Source: Sanguibacter antarcticus (GTDB lineage: Bacteria; Actinomycetota; Actinomycetes; Actinomycetales; Cellulomonadaceae). From it: DNA of 64,000 bases. Both the position numbers and the translations under genes were made by a program. A model generated the notes under the pieces. The model saw only the letters and a list, made by a program, of their open reading frames with translations, did not search any database and was not told the DNA's origin. Below, piece by piece: positions 58,035 to 64,000 of the stretch (positions within the stretch are counted from its first letter, which is position 1; the number at the start of each line of letters is the position of its first letter). The stretch spans positions 1,550,001 to 1,614,000 of the forward strand of contig NZ_PDJG01000001.1 in assembly GCF_002564005.1 (NCBI RefSeq), written 5' to 3'.

Positions 58035-59062
58035 GCCTTGGCCACGACGTGGTCGGAGAGGTTGGGGATGATCCGCTCGCCGTACTGGCGCATCGTCTCT
58101 TCCTTGTTGTCGTGCTGGAGGTATCCGGCGAACTGGTGGACGCCGAGGTCGCGCAGCGCCTCGAGCTTCTCGATGTGCTCGCGGGGGCTGCCGAGGAGGC
58201 AGAACCGCTCCACGATCTCGTCGGGGACGAACGCCGCGTGGCTGTTGCCCGAGCGGCCGTGCTCGTTGTAGTCGTATCCCTGACGGCCGGCGATGTAGTC
58301 CGTGAGCGCTGCGGGGACAGCAGCGCCGGCGCCGTACTTCGTGACGATGTCGGCGACGTGGTTGCCGACCATCCCGCCGAACCACCGGCACTGCTCGCGC
58401 ATGTGCGCACGCTCGGCAGGCGAGTCGCCGTCACCGACGTACATGGGTGCCGCGACGCAGAACTTGATCGCCTCGGGGTCCCGGCCCGCTTTCTCGGCCG
58501 AGTCCTTGACGGCCTTGATCATCCAGGCGGCGATGTCCGGGTCGGCGAGCTGGAGGATGAAGCCGTCCCCGACCTCCCCGGTGAGCTTGAGCGCGAGCGG
58601 ACCGTAGGCCGCGACCCACATCTCCAGCTCTGAGCCCTTGCTCCACGGGAACTGCAGGGTCGATCCGTTGACCTCGACGCTGCGGCTGTTCGCGAGCTCG
58701 CGGATGACGTGGATGGACTCGCGCAGCGTGACGAGCGTCGAGGGGCGTCCGTTGAGGACGCGGACCGCAGAGTCACCACGGCCGATGCCGCAGACGGTCC
58801 GGTTGCCGAACATCTCGTTGAGCGTCGCGAAGAGGGACGCGAGGACCGTCCAGTCCCGGGTGGACGGGTTGGTGACCATGGGGCCGACGATGATCTTGCG
58901 CGTCGCCGCGAGCATCTGCGAGTAGACGACGAAGGGTTCCTGCCACAGGAGGTGCGAGTCGAACGTCCACGCGTGCGTGAAGCCGTGGGTCTCGGCCAGG
59001 CGCGTGAGCTCGATGGTCCGTGAGGCGGGCGGGTTGGTCTGCAGGACGACACCGAAGTCCAT
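58031..59062 (-). CDS. LLM-family (F420- or FMN-dependent) oxidoreductase of the pyrimidine/hydantoin cluster
   Basis: A 343-residue luciferase-like TIM-barrel enzyme: MDFGVVLQTNPPASRTIELTRLAETHGFTHAWTFDSH, GPMVTNPSTRDWTVLASLFATLNEM, CGIGRGDSAVRVL. It resembles the LLM subfamily annotated as F420-dependent that is found beside dihydropyrimidinases. It lies between hydantoinase and transporter genes and is translationally coupled to the latter. It could reduce a pyrimidine ring with F420H2, act as an FMN monooxygenase like RutA, or serve another redox step. Cofactor choice cannot be read from sequence. Confidence 0.85.
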   Translation of the reverse strand: MDFGVVLQTNPPASRTIELTRLAETHGFTHAWTFDSHLLWQEPFVVYSQMLAATRKIIVGPMVTNPSTRDWTVLASLFATLNEMFGNRTVCGIGRGDSAVRVLNGRPSTLVTLRESIHVIRELANSRSVEVNGSTLQFPWSKGSELEMWVAAYGPLALKLTGEVGDGFILQLADPDIAAWMIKAVKDSAEKAGRDPEAIKFCVAAPMYVGDGDSPAERAHMREQCRWFGGMVGNHVADIVTKYGAGAAVPAALTDYIAGRQGYDYNEHGRSGNSHAAFVPDEIVERFCLLGSPREHIEKLEALRDLGVHQFAGYLQHDNKEETMRQYGERIIPNLSDHVVAKA

Positions 59063-59120
59063 GCGGGGGCCTTTCGACGAGGGGCGTCCGACGCGCGGGG
59101 GGCCGGTCGGACGAGGACGG

Positions 59121-60535
59121 TCAGAGGAGGTACTGGGACAGTCCGCGCTTGAGGTAGCGGCCGTGCCCGGCGCGCCCGTGGTACTCGCCGGCGTCGATGA
59201 TCACCGAGCCGCGGGACATGACCGTGTCGACGTGGCCGTCGATCTCGAAGCCCTCCCAGGCGGAGTAGTCGAGGTTCATGTGGTGGGTGTCCACGGAGAT
59301 GCTCGTGTGCCCAGCCGGGTCGTACACGACGATGTCGGCGTCCGCGCCGGGCTGGATGACGCCCTTGGTGCCGTAGATGCCGAACATCCTCGCCGGGGTG
59401 GTGCAGCAGATCTCGACCCATCGTTCGAGAGAGATCTTTCCGGTGACGACGCCCTGGTAGACGAGGTCGAGCCGGTGCTCGACCGACCCGATCCCGTTGG
59501 GGATCTTGGTGAAGTCCCCGACGCCGAGCTCTTTCTGCCCCTTCATGCAGAAGGGACAGTGGTCGGTGCTCACGAGCTGGAGGTCGTTCGTGCGCAGCGC
59601 CTGCCACATGTGCTCCTGGTGGCCTTCCTTCCGCGAGCGCAGCGGGGTCGAGCACACCCACCCTGCTCCGTCGAAGCCAGGGGCGCCGAGCTGCTCTTCC
59701 AGGGAGAGCCACAGGTACTGAGGGCAGGTCTCACCGAAAACGTTCTGTCCGGTGTCGCGCGCTTCGGCGATCCGTTGGACGGCTTGCTTCGCCGAGACGT
59801 GCACGACGTAGAGGGGCGCGCCGGTGAGGTCCGCGAGGCGGATGGCCCGGTAGGTCGCTTCCTCTTCGGTCTGCCACGGACGGGTGAGTCCGTGGTGCAG
59901 CGGCGAGGTCTCTCCGCGCTGGAGCGCCTGCTGCTGGAGGAGGTCGATGACGCTGCCGTTCTCGGCGTGCATCATGAGCAGCCCGCCGTTGTGGGCGGCA
60001 CGCTGCATGGCGCGCACGATCTGGCCGTCGTCGGAGAGGAACACGTCCTTGTAGGCCATGAAGAGCTTGAAGCTCGAGACGCCCTCGTCGATGAGCGTGT
60101 CCATCGCGGCGAGCGAGACGTCGTCGACACCACCGAGGATCTGGTGGAAGGCGTAGTCGATCGCGCACTTCCCGGCCGCCTTCTCGTGCCATGCCGCGAA
60201 CTGCGTGAGGACGTCCTGCCCGGCGTACTGGACGGAGAAGTCGATGATCGTCGTCGTGCCGCCCCATGCGGCGGCCCGGGTGCCGGTCTCGAACGTGTCC
60301 GAGGCGGCGGTCCCCCGAACGGCATCTCCATGTGCGTGTGGGCGTCGATCCCGCCCGGGACCACGTACTTTCCGGTCGCGTCGATGACACGGTCCAGCCC
60401 GGCGCGGAACGTCTCCCCGAGCAGGGTGGATCCGGGCTCGAGGACGGCGGCGATGGTCTCGTCCTCGACGAGGACGTCGGCGAGCGCGGAACCGGTCGAG
60501 CTGACGACGGTGCCGCCGGTGATGAGCGTGTACAT
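59121..60535 (-). pseudogene. Dihydropyrimidinase/D-hydantoinase, reading frame broken by a one-base deletion
   Basis: Cyclic-amide hydrolase that opens 5,6-dihydropyrimidines or hydantoins. From ATG 60535 (AGGAG five bases upstream) the frame runs [15 protein letters not shown] to the metal motif [10 protein letters not shown] (His66, His68), then is lost. In the next frame the protein resumes with [10 protein letters not shown] and continues to the end, with [11 protein letters not shown] (carboxylated Lys, about 157), MMHAENG, VVHVSA and STDHCPF. The break falls in five C at 60312-60316; one added base restores a 471-residue, full-length enzyme. Otherwise codons and motifs are intact, so it is either a sequencing error in a homopolymer or a very recent inactivation. 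Confidence 0.9.
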
Positions 60536-60590
60536 GGTGTCTCCTCGTGCGTCAGCAGGTCTCAGGGCGTCTCGCGGATGGCCTCGGGCG

Positions 60591-61439
60591 TCATGGTGCG
60601 ACGAGGGGGCCGTAGGCGTCGGGCCTGCGGTCGCGGAAGAACTGCCAGCGCTCGCGCACGAGTCGGATCTGGTCGAGGTCGATGTCACGGATGAACATCT
60701 GGGACTCGGTGGAGGAGCCGACCTCGCCCACGTACTCACCGTCCGGCCCGACGACGTAGGAGCTGCCGTAGAAGTTCACGGCCTCGTCGCCGTACTCGTT
60801 GTCCTCGAGGCCGACGCGGTTGGTCGCGACGACGAAGTAGCCGTTCGCGACGGCGGCTGCGGGCTGCTCGATCTCCCAGAGCTTGTTGGAGATGCCGGGT
60901 GCGGTGGCGTTGGGGTTGAAGACGATCTGCGCACCGTTGAGGGCGAGCGCTCGCCAGCCCTCGGGGAAGTGCCGGTCGTAGCAGATGTTCACGCCGATCT
61001 TTCCGACCGCCGTGTCGAAGACCGGGTACCCGAGGTTCCCCGGACGGAAGTAGAACTTCTCCCAGAACTTCGGCAGGTGCGGGATGTGGTGCTTGCGGTA
61101 CTTGCCGAGGTAGGAGCCGTCGGCGTCGATGACGGCGGCCGTGTTGTACAGGACGCCCGGTTGGTCCTCCTCGTACACGGGCAGGACGATGACGATGGAG
61201 AGCTCTTTCGCGAGCGCCTGGAACCGTTCGACCGTCGGACCGGGGACGGACTCCGCGTACTCGTAGTACTTCGTGTCCTGGACGATCCCGAAGTACGGAC
61301 CGTAGAAGAGCTCCTGGAAGCAGATGATGTCTGCGCCCTGGGCCGCGGCGTCGCGCGCGAACTCTTCGTGCCGGACGATCATGGACTCCTTGTCGCCGGT
61401 CCACGTGGTCTGGGTCAGTGCGGTTCTGACGATGCTCAA
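60591..61439 (-). CDS. Beta-ureidopropionase (N-carbamoyl-beta-amino acid amidohydrolase), nitrilase family
   Basis: 282 residues. Nitrilase triad Glu43 ([11 protein letters not shown]), Lys116 ([12 protein letters not shown]) and Cys153 ([20 protein letters not shown]). [19 protein letters not shown] and [20 protein letters not shown] are typical of beta-alanine synthase/N-carbamoyl-putrescine-type members. It hydrolyses the N-carbamoyl product of the adjacent hydantoinase to beta-amino acid, CO2 and ammonia. TTG start at 61439 with GGAG five bases upstream; it overlaps a coding-like frame that ends TTGA. Confidence 0.93.
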   Translation of the reverse strand: MSIVRTALTQTTWTGDKESMIVRHEEFARDAAAQGADIICFQELFYGPYFGIVQDTKYYEYAESVPGPTVERFQALAKELSIVIVLPVYEEDQPGVLYNTAAVIDADGSYLGKYRKHHIPHLPKFWEKFYFRPGNLGYPVFDTAVGKIGVNICYDRHFPEGWRALALNGAQIVFNPNATAPGISNKLWEIEQPAAAVANGYFVVATNRVGLEDNEYGDEAVNFYGSSYVVGPDGEYVGEVGSSTESQMFIRDIDLDQIRLVRERWQFFRDRRPDAYGPLVAP

Positions 61440-61573
61440 CGCTGCTCCTCGGGTCGGGCTGCTGCGGAGTCGGTGGCTTCCGCGTCGTTGCTGTCACCCT
61501 GGGGCTTGAACATTTCGTCGGGGTTACCGCCCGGCCCGTTCTGGGTCGCGCTGATGTCGGTCGCGTAAATTCC
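61436..61573 (-). pseudogene. Possible C-terminal remnant of a lost gene upstream of the beta-ureidopropionase
   Basis: A minus-strand frame encodes GIYATDISATQNGPGGNPDE then MFKPQGDSNDAEATDSAAAR and PEEQR, stopping in a TTGA overlap with the beta-ureidopropionase start. The amino-acid composition and codon use look like a real protein C-terminus. No start codon with a ribosome-binding site is present before the frame runs into the divergent regulator gene. It may be the tail of a deleted or displaced operon gene, or chance. Confidence 0.3.
61566..61571 (+). promoter_or_regulatory. Possible -10 of the MocR-type regulator gene
   Basis: TAAATT, the most A/T-rich hexamer in the divergent region, 49 bases before the GTG of the regulator; GGAGGAG lies between. 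A proper -35 is not obvious. Confidence 0.35.
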
Positions 61574-61620
61574 CTGGCGCGAGCGGTCGTCGGAGGAGAC
61601 GAAGGTCCCAGACTCGGACG

Positions 61621-62997
61621 GTGGACCTCTCCCAGCTCGTCGTCGACCGCTCCCCCGCAGGTATCGCCGCGACGGTCGGTCGGCTCATCCGGACGGGCGA
61701 GCTCCGCCCTGGCTCGCGCATCCCGACCGTCCGCGACGTCGCTGCCCAGCTCCACGTGAGCCCGGCGACGGTGAGCGGCGCGTGGCACGCGCTCTCCGAA
61801 GCGGGCCTTGTGCGCTCGCGCGGACGTGCCGGCACGTACGTCCTCGACCAGACGTCGCCCTGGTTGCCGCCGCGCTACCAGGACCTCGCCGCGAGCGACC
61901 AGGTCCCCTACCGGCTGGACCTCTCCTCGGGGACGCCCGACCCGCTGCTCCTTCCCCCGGTCGGGGCCGCGTTCGCCCACCTGGCACGACGGACGCAGGC
62001 TGCGACGACGTCGAGCTATCTCGGCCCGGCCGTCGTCGCACCGCTCGAGCACCGTCTGCGGGCGGAGTGGCCGTTCGAGCCGGAAGAGCTGACGGTGGTC
62101 GACGGGGCGATGGACGGCGTCGCCCGGACGCTCGAGGTCCTCACCGGCCTGGGCACGCGGGTCGTCGTCGAGGACCCTGGCTTCCCGCCCTTCTTCGACC
62201 TCCTCGACCTGCTCGGCGCCGAGCGTGTCCCCGTCGCGATGGACGACCACGGGATGCGTCCTGACCTCCTTGCCGCGGCTCTGGGGTCTCGCCCAGCGGT
62301 GGTCCTGCTCCAGCCGCGGGCGCAGAACCCGACCGGGGCCTCGCTCACGCAGGAGCGCGCCGGCGAGCTGGCGCACGTGCTGCGCACCCATCACGACGGG
62401 AGGGACGTCGTCGTCCTCGAGGACGACCACAGCGCCGGGATCTCCCAGGCCGCTGCGGTGAGCCTCGGTTCCCACCTCCCGGGCCGGGTGGTGCACGTCC
62501 GGAGCTTTTCGAAGTCCCACGGACCTGACCTGCGCATCGCCGCGGTCGGAGGGCCGGCACCGGTGCTGCGCAAGATCATCGCCCGCCGCATGCTCGGACC
62601 CGGGTGGACGAGCCGCATGCTGCAGTCGGTGCTCCTGGAGCTCCTCACGGACCCGGGCTCGCGCACAGCCGTCACCCACGCCCGTGCGACATACCGCATC
62701 CGTCAGCGCGAGCTGTCCCGTGCGGTGACCGCCGCAGGGGCCACGCTGCGCGCCGGCGACGGCCTGAACATGTGGCTCCCTGTCGCCGACGAGCGCGCCG
62801 CGCTCCTCTACCTCGCGGCCACGGGGATCCGGGCGGCCCCTGGGGCACCGTTCAGCGCCTCCGTCGACGGGCCGGCAGCGACCGGTGGAGCCGGCGCTGC
62901 CCCGGCGCCGCACCTGCGGGTCAGCCTCGGTCCCGTCCGCGACGCCTACGGTGCGCTCGCCACGACGCTCGCGGCGGCTGCACTGTCGACGACCTGA
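61621..62997 (+). CDS. MocR/PdxR-type regulator (GntR winged helix fused to aminotransferase-like domain)
   Basis: 458 residues. Winged helix at residues ~5-75 (AATVGRLIRTGELRPGSRIPTVRDVAAQLHVSPATVSGAW). Then a fold-type I PLP domain with QNPTG (Asn236), EDDHS (Asp268) and Schiff-base Lys298 in SFSKSHGPDLRIA. Such regulators sense PLP aldimines of an amino compound and control a divergent operon. Here that is the hydantoinase/beta-ureidopropionase/transaminase operon, so beta-alanine or a similar amine is a plausible effector. GTG start with upstream GGAGGAG. Confidence 0.92.
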   Translation: MDLSQLVVDRSPAGIAATVGRLIRTGELRPGSRIPTVRDVAAQLHVSPATVSGAWHALSEAGLVRSRGRAGTYVLDQTSPWLPPRYQDLAASDQVPYRLDLSSGTPDPLLLPPVGAAFAHLARRTQAATTSSYLGPAVVAPLEHRLRAEWPFEPEELTVVDGAMDGVARTLEVLTGLGTRVVVEDPGFPPFFDLLDLLGAERVPVAMDDHGMRPDLLAAALGSRPAVVLLQPRAQNPTGASLTQERAGELAHVLRTHHDGRDVVVLEDDHSAGISQAAAVSLGSHLPGRVVHVRSFSKSHGPDLRIAAVGGPAPVLRKIIARRMLGPGWTSRMLQSVLLELLTDPGSRTAVTHARATYRIRQRELSRAVTAAGATLRAGDGLNMWLPVADERAALLYLAATGIRAAPGAPFSASVDGPAATGGAGAAPAPHLRVSLGPVRDAYGALATTLAAAALSTT

Positions 62998-63090
62998 CCC
63001 ATCACCGGACCGGCCCCTGACGATGCCGGGTCCGCTCGTGGGAGCGCCCGGGTTCAGGGGCAGCCCGCGAGTCTGGAAAGATGGTGGACC

Positions 63091-64000
63091 ATGAGCGCAT
63101 CTGCTGGACTCCCCACGCCCGCCACCGGTTCCGAGCCCGACACGTCGCTGGTGGTGCGGGTCGGGACGGTCCCCGACAAGGTCAGCCTCGACGGTCTCGA
63201 GACCCGATGGGCCTCAGCCTGGGACGGATCGGGCACGTACTCCTTCGACCGCTCGGCGGACCGTGCAGACGTGTACTCGATCGACACCCCGCCGCCGACG
63301 GTCTCCGGCTCGCTGCACGTCGGTCACGTCTTCAGCTACACGCACACGGACGTCGTCGCCCGCTTCCAGCGCATGCGCGGCAAGTCGGTCTTCTACCCGA
63401 TGGGCTGGGACGACAACGGACTGCCGACGGAGCGTCGCGTGCAGAACTACTACGGTGTCCGCTGCGACCCGTCGCTCCCCTACGTCGAGGGCTACGTGCC
63501 ACCGCTGGAAGGAGCCGAGGGAAAGAGCGTCAAGGCCGCAGACCAGCAGCCGATCGGCCGCAAGAACTTCGTCGAGCTCTGCGAGCGCCTCACCGGCGAG
63601 GACGAGAAGGAGTTCGAGTCGCTGTGGCGATACCTCGGGCTCTCCGTCGACTGGCAGCACCACTACCAGACCATCGGTCGGACCGCTCAGGCCACCGCGC
63701 AGACCGCGTTCCTGCGCAACCTTGCCCGCAACGAGGCCTACCAGGCCGAGGCGCCGGGCCTCTGGGACGTGACGTTCCAGACGGCCGTCGCGCAGGCCGA
63801 GCTCGAGGCACGCGACTACCCCGGCCACTTCCACAAGGTGGCCTTCCACACCCCTGACGGCAGCGACGTCGTCATCGAGACGACCCGCCCCGAGCTCCTT
63901 CCCGCGTGCGTCGCCCTCATCGCGCACCCGGACGACGAGCGCTACCAGCACCTGTTCGGCACCACGGTGACCTCCCCGCTCTTCGGCGTCGACGTCCCTG
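63091..64000 (+). CDS. valS: Valyl-tRNA synthetase (partial, C-terminus outside window)
   Basis: The first 303 codons are present. The HIGH motif is in IDTPPPTVSGSLHVGHVFSY, followed by YPMGWDDNGLPTERRVQNYYGVRCDP, which is diagnostic of ValRS of the archaeal-like type found in actinobacteria. The editing domain begins with VIETTRPELLPACVALIAHPDDERY. ATG 63091 is preceded eight bases upstream by AAAGAT, a weak -10, so the message may be nearly leaderless. A different frame with an ATG at 63081 was rejected. Confidence 0.96.
   Translation, partial: MSASAGLPTPATGSEPDTSLVVRVGTVPDKVSLDGLETRWASAWDGSGTYSFDRSADRADVYSIDTPPPTVSGSLHVGHVFSYTHTDVVARFQRMRGKSVFYPMGWDDNGLPTERRVQNYYGVRCDPSLPYVEGYVPPLEGAEGKSVKAADQQPIGRKNFVELCERLTGEDEKEFESLWRYLGLSVDWQHHYQTIGRTAQATAQTAFLRNLARNEAYQAEAPGLWDVTFQTAVAQAELEARDYPGHFHKVAFHTPDGSDVVIETTRPELLPACVALIAHPDDERYQHLFGTTVTSPLFGVDVP

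Noticed and set aside
60312..60316. Programmed ribosomal frameshift in the hydantoinase gene
   Set aside because: No slippery heptamer with downstream stimulator is apparent and hydantoinases are not known to use frameshifting; a homopolymer error or mutation is simpler.
58977..61568. 863-codon plus-strand open frame opposite hydantoinase and beta-ureidopropionase
   Set aside because: Shadow frame without any recognisable motif; both genes on the other strand have intact catalytic residues.

Overview
The window is a high-GC actinobacterial chromosome segment, most likely from the Micrococcales (Cellulomonas/Sanguibacter-like). This rests on the strong G/C preference at third codon positions, the gene order ispG-rseP-dxr, cdsA-frr-pyrH-tsf-rpsB, rnhB-lepB-rplS-trmD-rimM and smc-ndk, actinobacterial marker families (DUF2469, DUF4233, WhiG-type sigma factor), an ultrashort actinobacterial T-box in front of ileS, and coenzyme F420 genes. 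I saw no tRNA or rRNA gene, CRISPR array, insertion sequence or prophage.

Layout. 1-41300 is almost entirely minus-strand housekeeping: isoprenoid (ispG, dxr), membrane protease (rseP), rRNA methylation (rlmN), phospholipid (cdsA), translation (frr, tsf, rpsB, rplS, rpsP, trmD, rimM, khpA), nucleotides (pyrH, ndk), recombination and DNA uptake (xerC, dprA, comM), secretion (lepB, ffh, ftsY), nitrogen control (amtB-glnB-glnD with a GlnR-like operator), chromosome organisation (smc), then a PTS-type dihydroxyacetone kinase operon (dhaK-dhaL-dhaM) lying between folC and the DUF4233-ndk pair, and ileS. Many neighbours overlap by ATGA, GTGA or TGATG, which indicates translational coupling and fixes many starts. 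Several intergenic stem-loops mark transcription units.

41900-50520 is a coenzyme F420 island: proC, then a three-gene metallophore/corrinoid-type ABC importer that resembles the cassette proposed to take up a deazaflavin (Fo or F420-0), then cofD facing an overlapping operon of an F420-dependent glucose-6-phosphate dehydrogenase-like enzyme, cofE and cofC. No Fo synthase (fbiC) is present in the window.

50528-61440 is a minus-strand catabolic operon for a pyrimidine- or hydantoin-like ring: beta-ureidopropionase-type amidohydrolase, dihydropyrimidinase/hydantoinase (broken here by a one-base frameshift in a run of five C), an LLM-family flavin/F420 oxidoreductase, a THI5/NMT1-type ABC importer with two permeases, a class III omega-aminotransferase, an SDR, and an uncharacterised papain-like protein. 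A MocR/PdxR-type GntR-aminotransferase regulator is divergent to it. The operon encodes enzymes for opening the ring, removing the carbamoyl group and transaminating the beta-amino acid, but no dihydropyrimidine dehydrogenase. The LLM protein beside an F420 island is therefore a candidate for the missing redox step. The window ends inside valS.
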